Shown here one piece after another: positions 22,061 through 33,830 of a stretch of DNA of 64,000 nucleotides. How positions within the stretch are numbered: the first letter of the stretch is position 1; every line of letters starts with the position of its first letter. Source of the stretch: Periplaneta americana (lineage: Eukaryota; Arthropoda; Insecta; Blattodea; Blattidae); the NCBI RefSeq assembly GCF_040183065.1, contig NC_091130.1:23116859-23180858 (forward strand), written 5' to 3'. The notes under the pieces were generated by a model. It ran no database searches, was not told the origin of the DNA, and worked only from the letters and a program-made list of their open reading frames with translations. Position numbers and translations under genes: made by a program.

Positions 22061-22164
22061 TTGAAAATTATTGCTGTAGACGTAATGAAATATTCTGTTC
22101 AGATTTTACGTAATCACTGTACACCTAAATTTCTTTATATTCTGTCTGATTACTAATTAATTCA

Positions 22165-22335
22165 CGTTAAGGTATTCGGCTTGCTCATAGGTGCTCGAGG
22201 GACTATAGGCCTACCAGCTTTTTTCGAAGAATTTCGACGGCAGTTTGTTCTGCCAACATCTCTGAGGGATGACATTGTAATAACTGTGTTAAAAAAAATC
22301 CTGCCAATCCTAATTAATCACATGGTGCCACATCA
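22165..22335 (+). pseudogene. second LINE C-like C-terminal fragment
   Basis: Reads KVFGLLIGARGTIG, then PAFFEEFRRQFVLPTSLRDD and IVITVLKKILPILINHMV. This is a different, better-kept version of the same GARGTI...-containing domain that ends LINE C at 21960-22160. It starts right after the stop of that copy, so two related elements lie end to end, or the second is the remaining part of an older insertion. Confidence 0.6.
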
Positions 22336-22481
22336 ATAGCAATTATTGTACTTTTTCACGCCCTTTTCTTTGTTTCCCTTCTTTAAAATTTAGTATCTGT
22401 GTTTACATATGTATAATATCTTTTTTTTTAGGATATACTGAGTCCGTAAGGGCTACCCTCAATGGGGGGCAGTTTAATATA

Positions 22482-23587
22482 CAGGGACATAATTTTATTT
22501 TTACTTCAATTTTTATTGTACCTGAGTTTTTTAATGTACTTCACTCCCACCCCTTCTACTAATGAAGTTTCAACTGTTTTACAGACAGAATCAAGGCCGC
22601 TTATAGTAAACAGCACTGAGTTACTGAGTATAGTACGTTCCAGAAATATGTTCGCGTTTTCCAGTGACGAAAGAACTTTTAATATTGAATGATATTTTCG
22701 CACAGGTACTGTCCGTTTGCCTACGTCACATCCCGATTTCCCCCACCTGCTTCTGCACGGCCCTCTGTAAGAGCAGGGCTGTCTTAGCTCTTTTCTGAAA
22801 ACATTAATTTCTGTTAGGAATTGGACGTTTACGTAATATTATACAACTGTTTAAAATAACTTAAATAAAAGGGCCTCGTTAAGTAATTAACTGTCACGTG
22901 TTTTCCCTCCTTTCTACGATCCTGCGGCATAACCACTTTGACGGAGAGTAGATAGCATGTCCGAGTAATTTTATCTATGAGGGTCGGGCAGAAGTGAAGA
23001 TTGAATTTACATTACATAAGGTACTCTTTTATAGAGTAGGTACTGAATTATTTCAACATGACTTACTAGTACGAAGGACGAAACTGCTAATTGGAATTAG
23101 ATGCAATAGTCTATAGTGCGATAATATGCACAAAAGAACTGAAGCCTGTAGGCTATCGAAATGAATGGCTACCATCTTCAAAAATGTGTTTAAATATCCA
23201 TTTTATGATTATTTTTCAATTGAACTTCATTATTCTCTATATTGTACGCTAATGTGCTGTAGCCAGTATAATATACACTACATAATGAACACGTTCGCAT
23301 GGATAGCTCAGTTCGTGAGTAAAAACACTCATTCTTAATACAGTACTGCATTTTTATTAAATAAAAATCCTAATGAAAATTATCGAACTCAAAATCGCGA
23401 TATTTCCTAGTTTACGTAAATGGGTGAAGTACTTTTCTTCCCTCCTATACCTAGTAAAGTGATGTGTTTGTGTTTTACGCCAGTATCATCGAACTCCAGT
23501 TGTGGAAGGGGGTAGCGAACGGGTTTTCCGGTTCTCTAAAGGTATAGCCAGGTTAATATAAAAATGTTAGTAAAAATAAAATGATGT

Positions 23588-23592
<5 letters not shown>
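22482..23592 (+). mobile_element. non-autonomous TA-inserting transposon with CAGGGACAT ends, copy X
   Basis: The terminal inverted repeats start CAGGGACATAATTTTATTTT on the left and mirror as AGGGACATCATTTTATTTTT on the right, with TA on both sides (22480-22481 and 23593-23594). It is 1,111 bp long. An inverted second copy lies at 60205-61276, and the interiors are alignable (ACTTCACTCCCACCCCTTCT; TTAATTTCTGTTAGGAATTGG; TAACTGTCACGTG). I find no transposase frame. The end sequence and TA target fit the Tc1/mariner group, but the class is inferred. Confidence 0.8.
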
Positions 23593-23640
<48 letters not shown>

Positions 23641-23643
23641 ATA

Positions 23644-23695
<52 letters not shown>
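23591..23695. repeat. (TA)n microsatellite
   Basis: About 100 bp of TA with short ATG and AAT interruptions, directly at the right end of transposon copy X. The transposon may have inserted into, or seeded, the array. Confidence 0.95.
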
Positions 23696-23696
<1 letters not shown>

Positions 23697-23899
23697 AATA
23701 AACGTACTTTCCCACGAGTAGTTTCCATTTGGAAATAACAATCATTATACAAATGTTTATTTTTATTTTTATTTGTTCAGTATGCTATGTCTTTTGGCAA
23801 CCCTTACTGAAGGGCAGCTACCCTTGTGGGATTTATATCTAGGGTAAATTTATTTCTGATAATATGACTCAATGGATATCGTTCGTGATTCCATTCCCG

Positions 23900-24130
23900 A
23901 CGAAGGTGAAAATTTATTTATTTCTTTCAACCGGACTGGGTGGTTCGTCCTTGTCTTGTACTTTCCTATGATGTCTCCGCGTTGGTCCCGCAACGCGCTG
24001 ACTACTCCAAACCGTTACATGTAATTCAATCACTATTTTAATTCTATCCAAAGCCACAATCGTGTGTTCTAATCCCGGCTGGGACAAGCAAGTTTCTCCG
24101 TAGACAATGATACGTTCTATGGTGACTGTA
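23900..24130. other. possible SINE-like segment
   Basis: Two patches resemble Pol III promoter boxes: CCCGCAACGCGCTGACTACTCC near 23987 (a minus-strand A-box-like arrangement) and GTTCTAATCCCGGCTGGG near 24066 (B-box-like, plus strand). Their orientation does not agree, so at most these are two decayed remnants. Confidence 0.2.
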
Positions 24131-24201
24131 CTGACCTCATGCGACAGTGTATGTGTCTAAGGTAGGTAAGTAAGGGAATTCCAACGCTAGAAATACGAAA
24201 G

Positions 24202-24499
24202 ATGCCCGATAAACAATTCCAAACTATTGATGAATTCTTGACAACTGTTATTCTTCTGTTTCAGCCGTGTTCCGCATGTCAGAATTTGGAAGTACACTCC
24301 ATTTCTAACTGCACAACAAAATGTCTTGACAAGGCAAAATGTGTTATCTTTCTTGAACGACACTTTCTCTTCAGAAATGTAGAAGACAAGTATTTGAACG
24401 ACATTGGAAATATCCCAACTGTTCTCTTCACAAGAAATTCTAATGTCAGAAAAACAAAACTTTTCATTCACCATTTTTTTCCCTTGTTCGGTCACTTAA
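24202..24499 (+). CDS. unassigned open frame truncated by a SINE
   Basis: About 100 codons with a cysteine-containing middle (FQPCSACQNLEVHSISNCTTKC) and the hydrophobic FLERHFLFRN. The frame is cut by the SINE that begins near 24500. No domain is recognised. It could be an exon or transposon fragment, but codon use looks AT-driven. Confidence 0.2.
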
Positions 24500-24720
24500 A
24501 GACGCTGTATCAGATGCGAGGTGATCTAGAGTCGGTAGAATTGGTGATAGTAATATGGTATTTGGCGAGATGAGGCCGAAGTTTCGACATGGAATTACCT
24601 GATATTCGTCTTGCAATTGGAGAAAACCTCAGAAAAAAATCCAACCAGGCAATCAGCCCAAGTGGGGATCGAACCCATCAGCAAAGCCTCAGTTCTTAAA
24701 CACAACTCTCTACGCCGGTG
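24500..24720 (-). mobile_element. tRNA-derived SINE, family 2
   Basis: Shares with 20627-20869 the CGGTAGAATTGGTGATAGT, TATTTGGCGAGA and GAAAACCT blocks and the terminal CTACGCCGGTG. The minus-strand head is decayed, but B-box-like GGGTTCGATCCCCAC is readable. The left part (GACGCTGTATCAGATG) matches the left part of the third copy at 56463-56714. Confidence 0.7.
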
Positions 24721-24864
24721 TCTTACCTTATTAACTTATGAGTAATTTATTTTATATGATTTATTTATTCAGTATTCAGTATTCACTCAAACACTCAACC
24801 CAACTCTCACAACACACTCATCTCAATGAGTCACTTAACTTACTCATTTCAATACAATACATTC

Positions 24865-24998
24865 ATTCATTTATCCGTTCATTCACTCATCCATTGATTC
24901 ATTCGTTCATTCAATCATCCATTCATTCATTCATTCATGCATTCATTCATTCATTCATTCACTCATTCATTCATTCATTTATTCATGCATTCATTCAC
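24865..24998. repeat. (ATTC)n microsatellite
   Basis: Imperfect CATTCATT array. Repeated SFIHSFIH frames are artefacts. Confidence 0.9.
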
Positions 24999-25009
24999 TT
25001 GTAATCTAG

Positions 25010-25465
25010 TTATTTGTATTGTAACATCCAATTTATTTATTTGATATTGTTTTGTCAACTGTCCGAAGACAGTTTGGAACCTAATAAGTGACAACAATAA
25101 AACATCAGTCATGAGGCAACTAAGCCAGAAGAAGATGGGGTAGGGTGGCCAGTTCTTTCCCTCTTCATTGAATGCATCTCTGACTCGTTACATATTACAC
25201 TAATCAGACTTCACATGTATACAAACAATTGTTCTTCCTCTAACATAAATCGTCAAGTGAGATGTACTGCCTGATAAAAGATGTACTGTCAGAACCTCAA
25301 TAAGATGTGTTTATTTGTTTAATGAATTAATTTACTTACTAGTAGTGTTCGAATTAATAGAAATGTGTAAGGGAGGGAAGTTTCTACTTGGTATGTTAAT
25401 TTTATGTCTTTTTTTAAATCATATCAATTATAAGTTATTCGGTTTTAAAGTTTCTGATTATAAAG
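25010..25465. other. dispersed-repeat-like DNA
   Basis: The stretch about 25050-25290 (GTCCGAAGACAG..., GATGGGGTAGGGTGGCCAG, ATTACACTAATCAGACTTC) looks like a dispersed insect repeat I have seen in LINE-type 3' ends, but I cannot name the family. The remainder is AT-rich with no signal. Confidence 0.3.
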
Positions 25466-25468
25466 TAG

Positions 25469-26534
25469 CATGGCATATGATTCGGTTAGGAGAGCAGTTT
25501 TACATAATATTCTTATTGAATTTGGTATTCCCAAGAAACTAGTTCGATTAATTAAAATGTGTCTCAGTGAAACTTACACCAGAGTCCGTATAGGCCAGAG
25601 TCTATCTGATGCTTTTCCAATTCACTGCGGGCTAAAGCAAGGAGATGCACCATAACCTTTACTTTTTAACTTCGCTCTAGAATATGCCATTAGGAAAGTT
25701 CAGGATGCATCAGCTGCATGTGTAATTAGGAGAAAATCCACAAACTATTAAGGAAAACACGGGAATCTTACTTAAAGCAAGTAAATAGATAGGTTCGGAA
25801 GTAAATCTCGAAAAGACAAAGTATATGATTATGTCTCGTGACCAGAATATTGTACCAAATGGAAATATAAAAATTTGAAATTTATCCTTTGAAAAGGTGG
25901 AAAAGCTCAAATATCTTAGAGCAACAGCAACAAATACAAAATCATACTCGGGAGGATATTAAACGCAGAATAAATATGGGCGATGCCTGTTATTATTCGG
26001 TTGAGAAGCTTTTGTTATCAATTCTGCTCTCAAAAAAGCTGAAAGTTACAATTTATAAAACAGTTATATTACCGGTTTACGTTTGGTTTTGAAACTTGGA
26101 CTCTCACTTTGAGAAAGGAACAGACGTTAAGGTTGTTCGAGAATTATGGTGCTTAGGAAAATATTTGGGGATAAGAGGGATGAAGTTACAAGAGAATGGA
26201 GGAAGTTATATAATGCAGAACTGCACGCATTGTATTTTTCATCTGACATAATTAGGAACATTAAATTCAGACGTTTGAGATGGGCAGGGTATGTAGCACG
26301 TATGAGTGAATCCAGAAATGAGTATAGTGTGTTAGTTGGAAGATCTGAGAGAAAAATACCTTTGGGGAGGCCGAGACATAGATGGGAGGATAATATAAAA
26401 ATGTATTTCAGAGATGTGGGATGTGATGATAGGGAATGGATTAATCTTGTTCAGAACAGGAACCGATGGCGGGCTTATGTGAGGGCGGCAATGAGCCTCC
26501 GGGTTCCTTAAAAGAAAGTAAGTAAGTAAGTAAG
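25469..26534 (+). mobile_element. LINE A copy 5, palm region present but YADD segment deleted
   Basis: Starts in the reverse-transcriptase domain (AYDSVRRAV, then EFGIPKKLVRLIKMCLSET, VRIGQSLSDAFPIHCGLKQG). It passes NFALEYAIRKVQDAS and then jumps to the region after YADD (KTKYMIMSRDQN), so the catalytic aspartates are lost by an internal deletion near 25715-25740. It is frameshifted throughout. The last frame, 26146-26511, keeps RRLRWAGYVARMSESRNE and SLRVP. Ends AAAGAAAGTAAGTAAG. This is the longest plus-strand LINE A copy in the window. Confidence 0.85.
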
Positions 26535-27082
26535 CAGTAACAAATATAAATGACATTCAGGAGGAAATTAAACTCAGAATAAATATGGGAAATGCCTGCT
26601 ATTATTTGGTTCAGCAGTTTTGTCATCCAGTCTGATTTTAAAAAATTGAAAGTTAGAATTTATAAAAGTGTTATATTACCGGTTTAAGTTTGGTTTTGAA
26701 ACTTGGACTCTCACTTTGAGAGAGGAACAGAGGCTAAGGGTGTTCGAGAATAAGATGCTTATGAAAATATTTGGGGCTAAGAGGGATGAAGTTACAGGAG
26801 AATGGAGAAAGTTACACAACGCAGAACTGCACGCATTGTATTCTTCACCTGACATAATTAGGAATATTAAATTCAGACGTTTGAGATGGGCAGGGCATGT
26901 AGCACAAATGGACGAATCCAGAAATGAGTATAGTGTGTTAGTTGGAAGATCTGAGAGAAAAAGACTTTCGGGGTGGAATGTGATGGTAGGGACTAGATTA
27001 ATTTTGTTCAGGATAAGGATCGATGGCGGGCTTATGTGAGGACGGTAATGAACCTCCTGGTTCTCTAAAAGCCAATTTTAAG
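26535..27082 (+). mobile_element. LINE A copy 6, in tandem with copy 5
   Basis: Begins CAGTAACAAATATAAATGAC immediately after the (GTAA)n tail of copy 5, in the same direction. The frame 26668-27039 keeps TWTLTLREEQRLRVFENK and RRLRWAGHVAQMDESRN. A deletion removes the RRRWEDNIKMD segment near 26970, and the end is decayed. Copies 5 and 6 share unusual changes (GTTTGGTTTTGAAACTTGG; NEYSVLVGRSERK), so one probably derives from the other or from the same source. Confidence 0.85.
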
Positions 27083-28265
27083 TGGATCTTTTGGACATAT
27101 ATCTGCCTCCTTTTTCTGTGGAGGTGTTACAGCCACATAATTATTGATATTTTGTTTATTTCTTTGATTATTTATCACTACAAGTCTCATACAGCTGTTT
27201 ATCTTTGTGTTAATCGACTGGAATTGTTTAAAGAAATCGTAAAAATTTGTATCAATCGTCAAGATACGAAAAATCAGCTAACTCCTGTAAGCGAATTCAT
27301 ACTCACGAACCACATACTGAAAACCCGCGGTATTCACTGTCGGTACGAGATTTGTAGTATTTCACTGGCACAGAGAACTGCATTCTGGGTAATGACGCCA
27401 AGGAAAGCTACATGCCAGTAGCTGCAGCAGAAGAATGTGGCGTATTTGTCTCCTAGTCGAGAGAAGCGCTGTAAATCATATGTTGAAGAAGAAGAAGACA
27501 ACTAAAAATAACAGACGCAATAAACCAAAATAATTTAAATTCAAGGGGCGGCAAATGTACTGGAATGTCACTACTTTGTAACGAACAAGTATTTCTTCTT
27601 TTTTACGAAGGAGCGCGAAGAGGAAAGACAGAGGTTTAAAAAACTGTGTCTGTAATTCTTTCGATGAAAACATTATGAACACGTGACTGCAGCCATGTGG
27701 ATCATCATTCCCCCCTTGTCCTTCAACGAAATATGCCACGAGATGGTATATTTAGTTTCTTTGCGTTTTATCCGGGGTTTCAGAAAGAATTCCTTCCAAC
27801 ACTGGAAATATTTTAAGGGAATGCCTTCATGCCACAGAGCGCGTCTGTCACGTGTGGACCCCAATGAAGAACAGATTTACAGACTGACATTTATATATTT
27901 GTAATGCTGATTGACGTCATGGATAAAATAAATAAATATGTACGTGTATTAACATGATAAATCCGACGTGCCTAATTTACAAATTCAAAAATTGTTAACA
28001 CAGCTGGAATTAAATTTATTCTTGAAAAATAAAAAAAATCGCCATTTCTTTAACCAGAGAATAAAAATGTCCCCTGCTGTAACTCGAATGGCACAGATAG
28101 TAATTTAAAATACAGTTGTCGGTTGTAGTTGAATTCCCGACAAAAAATGCGAAGTTCTATTTTCTTTTCATAAGGATTAAGTGTATAGATTTTTTTCCTT
28201 TAAGGAATATTTTTATTTATTGGCTTACAGTTTGCGAAAATGAGATTGACTAGTTCTAAAATGTT
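27083..28265. other. unassigned DNA
   Basis: Contains a 132-codon frame (27023-27421, partly the LINE A end) and a 73-codon frame at 27683-27904 (RGFRKNSFQHWKYF) that is faintly transposase-like but not assignable. No TIRs were found. Confidence 0.3.
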
Positions 28266-28267
28266 AA

Positions 28268-28270
<3 letters not shown>

Positions 28271-28343
<73 letters not shown>

Positions 28344-28507
28344 TGAACAAGAAGAAAATGCTGACTATTTGAAAATGTGCCTCAGTTTGTCGTTGTTATT
28401 TTGAAGTTTCAAACGTACAACACACAATGGGAAGTTTACCGCCACCACCACCACTGCTGCTACTACTGCTACTGCTACTGCTACTACTACTACTAATAAT
28501 AATAATG

Positions 28508-28558
<51 letters not shown>

Positions 28559-28673
28559 TGAAAAAGAAAATGCTGACGATTTGAAAATTTGAACGATTTT
28601 TTTATTTTTATTTTGAAATTTGGAACGAACAATAGACAAGAAGAAATTTACAATTAATAAAATAATAATAATG

Positions 28674-28707
<34 letters not shown>

Positions 28708-28891
28708 TAATAATAATAATAATAATATGAACAAGAAGAAAATGCTGACTATTTGAAAATGTGCCTCAGTTTGTCGTTGTTATTTTAAAGTTTCAAACGT
28801 ACAACACACAATGGGAAGTTTACCACCATCACCACTGCTGCTGCTACTACTGCTACTGCTACTGCTACTACTACTACTAATAATAATAATG

Positions 28892-28948
<57 letters not shown>

Positions 28949-29063
28949 TGAAAAAGAAAATGCTGACGATTTGAAAATTTGAACGATTTTTTTATTTTTA
29001 TTTTGAAATTTGGAACGAACAATAGACAAGAAGAAATTTACAATTAATAAAATAATAATAATG

Positions 29064-29097
<34 letters not shown>

Positions 29098-29281
29098 TAA
29101 TAATAATAATAATAATATGAACAAGAAGAAAATGCTGACTATTTGAAAATGTGCCTCAGTTTGTCGTTGTTATTTTAAAGTTTCAAACGTACAACACACA
29201 ATGGGAAGTTTACCACCATCACCACTGCTGCTGCTACTACTGCTACTGCTACTGCTACTACTACTACTAATAATAATAATG

Positions 29282-29335
<54 letters not shown>

Positions 29336-29450
29336 TGAAAAAGAAAATGCTGACGATTTGAAAATTTGAACGATTTTTTTATTTTTATTTTGAAATTTGG
29401 AACGAACAATAGACAAGAAGAAATTTACAATTAATAAAATAATAATAATG

Positions 29451-29484
<34 letters not shown>

Positions 29485-29653
29485 TAATAATAATAATAAT
29501 AATATGAACAAGAAGAAAATGCTGACTATTTGAAAATGTGCCTCAGTTTGTCGTTGTTATTTTAAAGTTTCAAACGTACAACACACAATGGGAAGTTTAC
29601 CACCATCACCACTGCTGCTGCTACTACTGCTACTGCTACTGCTGCTACTGCTT

Positions 29654-29722
<69 letters not shown>

Positions 29723-29970
29723 TGAAAAAGAAAATGCTGACCATTTGAAAATTTGAACGATTTTTTTTATTTTTATTTTAAAATTTGGAACGAACAATGG
29801 ACAAGAAGAAATTTACAATTAATAAAATAATAATAATGATAATAATAATAATAATAATAACAACAATAATAAAAGAAGAAGAAGAAAAAGATATAGGCTA
29901 TTTGACAATTTCATTTATTTCGTTGTTATTTTGAAATTTCGAAGAAACAGTAGGAAATGAGAAGTTTACA

Positions 29971-29990
<20 letters not shown>
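28271..29990. repeat. higher-order tandem array, about 387-bp dimeric units plus triplet tracts
   Basis: Landmark CTCAGTTTGTCGTTGTTATT occurs at 28381, 28765, 29155 and 29542 (spacing 384, 390 and 387). Each unit holds two related half-units: one with ATGTGCCTCAGTTTGTC and CGTACAACACACAATG, the other with GAACGATTTTTTTATTTTTA and AACGAACAATAGACAAG. They are separated by CTG/CTA/AAT triplet tracts that change composition in order (CTG, then CTA, then AAT). A fifth, diverged half-unit is at about 29880-29970. Unit-length variation comes from the triplet tracts. Frames made of poly-Ile, poly-Ser or poly-Val are artefacts. Confidence 0.9.
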
Positions 29991-30019
<29 letters not shown>

Positions 30020-30162
30020 GGGTTTTAATGAGAAATGTTCAAATATTGGACTACTACAATTATTACTCCGCCTTATGAAAAGTTTAAACAGCATTTTGAG
30101 ATTAAAGATATTAGACTACCTAAGTGCAAATATTATAATACAGCAATAACATTAGTAATAAA

Positions 30163-30347
<185 letters not shown>

Positions 30348-30367
<20 letters not shown>

Positions 30368-30416
30368 TCTGGTAGAGCTAAGCCAGTAGGCCTTCTCTTC
30401 CGCCCAGCCAGACTCT
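30348..30416 (-). mobile_element. LINE B-type 3' end with hairpin, minus strand
   Basis: Reverse complemented, this reads ...CTGGCTGGGCGGAAGAG, AAGGCCTACTGGCTTAG, CTCTACCAG, then AAATAAATAAATAA. It is the same nested stem-loop as at 6891-6934, with the inner stem partly mutated. Only the last about 70 bp of the element are recognisable. Confidence 0.6.
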
Positions 30417-30447
30417 AATTCTCATTGAATACAATTGGTTACTTAGT

Positions 30448-30451
<4 letters not shown>

Positions 30452-30506
<55 letters not shown>

Positions 30507-30550
30507 GAAGAGGAAGAAGAAGAAGAAGAGGAGGAGGAGGAAGTAGAAGA
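30452..30550. repeat. (AAT)n-(GAA)n-(GAG)n compound microsatellite
   Basis: AAT repeats grade into AAGAAGAGG and GGAGGAGGAGG by single-base changes. Confidence 0.9.
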
Positions 30551-30559
30551 AGAAATTTT

Positions 30560-32850
30560 CAACTATCCGGACTTTGACACGTTCCACCCCTTAAGATCTA
30601 ACACTAAACGCCTACAATTTACAAGGATAACTGGTCATGTGGTCATTAGGGGACAAAACTACTGATTAAGAAAATTCAGGAAGAAAAAAACGAAGACTAG
30701 ATACACATTAACCAACTGTGTAGTGTATGGCAAGCAGATACATAATCTCCTCTCCCGTGTCGAGATTGGAAATCGGGACTGCTATGTTCAAAACTGGTAA
30801 TGGCAGCACTTGAACTGCACCGCAGGTCGCTCGTTATTTGTTTTGATAAGAACTGTATTATGTCACTGAATTAACCTTTATTAATTTTCAGAGTAATCAA
30901 ATTTCAAATATAACAATTCAATCAATCACTGATAACCTTAATAAAGAATCGCCTTTATTGAGTCAGTTGCGCTGATAACTGCGCTGTCTGCATGCGAAGG
31001 GAATGTTCACAATGATTCAATCCACGCACTGTGATTTGAAATGATAAACACGCAAACAATTGAAAAGCAGGCGCTGAATTCATGAAAACAAACACTGAAC
31101 TGTGTCAACAAGTGTTAACATAACTTCGGATGTTAATTCTGAGGTATTCAAGGGTGTACACAATGTTTGAAAAGAGTCAGATACTTGAATAAATTGTTAA
31201 GGGTTAGATAGTTTACGGTTCGACTCCAAAAGTTTTTTCCTCTTCACCTCAAACTTCCAGAAGGGAGCTCGACTTAGCCAAGGCTTAACAGTTCCAATAC
31301 CGAAGTAATTTTCAACAGAAAAGAAAGTCGCCAAAAGAGAAAATTTTGGCGGTAAGTTCTTTTCTTTAATGTACATTGTTGTTCCTCAATGTTAGAAATA
31401 TTAATGATACTACATATTTTCTTAAAGATAAATTATCTACGTTTATAGCAATGTATATTTTATTGATTTCGTTTTTAAATTTTGATATCTTTTGTGGTTA
31501 TTACTTACAGTACATCAGTGTGTACTCATATTATTAGTATTCCTTTTTTATACCTTGCTTTTCTGTTTCGTTACTGGTGTTGGCACCTGTAGGAGAAGGG
31601 AAAACCTCACCTTCCAACAAACTTGAAAACAGTGGAATGAAAAGACAATGCAAGAAGCCATAAAACAAGTTCGAGAAAAGACTTGAGAGACAATTCATCT
31701 GGATTCAGTATTACGGTTGGGTAAACACCTTCTAATAAAGATGCTGAATGCTTGTTCTGTGCTTTTCTTAGTAGAGGCCATTTTGACGTTGCAGTTTTGT
31801 TATTCTTGTAACTTGTATTCCATATTTTTACTTCTATTTTTATAAGGGAAATATGTTAGATTTTGAAGAAGTTATTTTTTTCAAACATTTTATAACATCT
31901 TACGAACTTCCAAGTCCGGTGTACCATCACAGGGACTTTCAGCAATAAACAGGAGGATACTTTACGTTCAGTATTCAAAACATGTACGTTCCAAAAAAAA
32001 ATGGTATTCCATATTTGTAACACTTTCTCTATTATTGTGCTTCTTGTTTCAATATGGGATGGTTTGGATTAGTAGTGGACTAAAACAGGAAGGTGTTATG
32101 AGTTGGTTATGCTATCTAGAAGTTTCAATTTTGACGAAGAATGTATGGAAAATGTCGCAGAAACCCTTAATCAGAGTCAGGATTATTTTACGCGCCGTAA
32201 AGCTACGGCATCGGTTCCCAACTTTACTTTTCTCTCAGAGAAATCATGCTGAGTACCGTATCGCTACAGGTCGGACTTGAACGTAGGACAACTTTGGCAA
32301 AAGCTTATTATTTTTAGAATTTTAAAACTTTAAATCCCAGTGATCTTTATTAAAATCTTATTTTTGCTTATATTAAATCATTTCCTACATATGCCTTCAA
32401 AATCTATATTAAAATATAGAAATTTTAATACAAATCTAAATATATGAATAAACTTACACGATTGTTACTAACTTAGGGTTCACACAATGATCTGGTGACA
32501 AATATGGCCGATTTTGGATATCCCTGTGGCGCGGTGTCCTTATTTTCACGAAACACGAGGATTTCCCAAGAGCGAGGACGGGCCTGTAACGGAGTGTGAT
32601 GTTCTCTTGTTTTCTCCCACAACCAGGATGTTAAGTACAAATACCGTTCCTGCCAACATTGTGTTACAAGCAAGATAGCAGACATGTTTATCACACATTC
32701 CACACGGTGCACGATCCTGGGTACTCAGGCTGGGTTTACTGCCCCTCAGTGATAGAGATTCGTTCCGTAATACAATATAATACTGTATACTATAGGCCTC
32801 ATTTAATGTAATTTAATACATTATGATATGATGATTATGTGATATGATGA
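30560..32850. other. unassigned DNA with one HTH relic
   Basis: Apart from the psq-type relic at 31630-31733, nothing is nameable. The 79-codon minus frame at 32473-32712 lies in a locally GC-richer stretch (about 32500-32760) without a domain I know. Confidence 0.3.
31630..31733 (+). pseudogene. psq-type HTH relic of a pogo/CENP-B-like transposase
   Basis: Reads QWNEKTMQEAIKQVREKT, stop, ETIHLDSVLRLGKH. The 'W.e..m..Ai..Vr....s...As..fgVp.sTL' pattern of the helix-turn-helix psq domain found at the N-terminus of pogo/Tigger transposases and CENP-B-like proteins is partly kept; the second helix is damaged. No TIRs or DDE domain are seen nearby. Confidence 0.35.
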
Positions 32851-32944
32851 CCTTACTTATTTACTTACTTATGGCTTTTAGAGAACCCGGAAGTTCATTG
32901 CCGCCCTCACATAAGCTCGTCATCGGACCCTATCCTAGTAAGAT

Positions 32945-33562
32945 TCGAATCGAAAATCGAAAAAGAGAGGAGCATTGGGAGGACACATTTAAAAGGTACG
33001 CAAAACGCGTCCTTGCAAGGGGTTGGGGGCTGTAAGAAACTAAATATGTGAGCTCCAAGCTGTTGGCCACTAGTCTCACTCCGGGTTACGCTGCTCCACT
33101 GAAGGAGCTCTAGAAAATTTTGAAGGGGAAAAACCGAAAATGGACGTAACCTCTTAGGTACCACATACGCGAGGGGTATGGAAATGTGATCAAAATGATC
33201 ACGGGACGGGACGAGGAGGAGATGGCTGGTGTAGATCTGCACATTGAAATGAACTGTGTCATTTCGCAGTGCAGGAGGAGTCGAGAAGACTCTGTCGTCT
33301 GTTGTTCGATGACAAGACAGGTGAAGACCGCCAGGAGAGACGCCGTGAATTCTGAATCTGCAAATTGAAAGGTTACCTGTCCTTTCGCATTGCGACATGA
33401 GTGACGTTGCACATGTATTTGATAGTTTTATAGACTCTGAACTAGGGAATTAAGTTGTTTGGTAGAAAAAAGGGGGGCTTATGGGGAAGGGCATATAGGT
33501 CCGTGGCCCATTTCTTTTAGGGCTCACCCCGACATTTGTCTTAACGCCTTAGGAAAACCACG
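32945..33562. mobile_element. first insertion in LINE A copy 7
   Basis: A 618-bp segment absent from other LINE A copies and bounded by TAAGATT on both sides (about 32938-32944 and 33562-33568). It carries CGAATCGAAAATCGAAAAAG at one edge and CTTAGGAAAACCACGGAA at the other, and is GC-richer than its host. The 163-codon minus frame at 32907-33398 crosses the LINE junction and so is not a real gene. Class unknown; size and TSD suit a SINE or a MITE. Confidence 0.5.
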
Positions 33563-33830
33563 GAAATAAGATTAATCCAGTCTCTACTATTATATCCCAC
33601 CTCCCTCAAATCCATTTTAATATTATACTCCCATCTACGTCTCGGCATTCCCAAAGGTATTTTTGTCTCAGGTCTCCTAACTTTCACCCCATACGCCTTT
33701 CTGGATTCATTCATACGTGCTACAAAACTCTGTCTTTGTCAAACGTGTGGGTTTAATGTTCCTAATTATGTTAGGTGAAGAATACAATGTGTGCAATTCT
33801 TTATTGTGTAATTTTTCTTCATTCTCCTGT

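Larger units (their letters stand above)
20985..22160 (+). pseudogene. LINE C reverse-transcriptase C-terminus, invaded by a MITE and tandemly duplicated
   Basis: Coding pieces in order: ETLPHILGFCHHGTLIRNTR, then SSRRVDIIVID (21006-21194), DPTVRFETAVEPVAVHEEKK, IYDPTIEYL (to about 21310), [MITE], then GQVEVFGLFFGAR with a frameshift, KGTIPEFSVECFKPFGIP, and after the second duplicate KILKIIAVDVMKYSVQILRN and a stop near 22158. This is the C-terminal (post-palm) region of insect R2/retrotransposon-like reverse transcriptases, whose 'CxxxxETLPHILG' and 'GARGTIP' motifs are characteristic. The copy lacks the palm and cannot function. Confidence 0.65.

Noticed and set aside
27683..27904. mariner transposase C-terminus
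   Set aside because: The resemblance (RGFRKNSFQHWKYF) is too weak, and no TIR or catalytic motif is near.
32907..33398. 163-codon minus-strand gene
   Set aside because: The frame runs across the junction between LINE A and an inserted element, so it cannot be an evolved gene.
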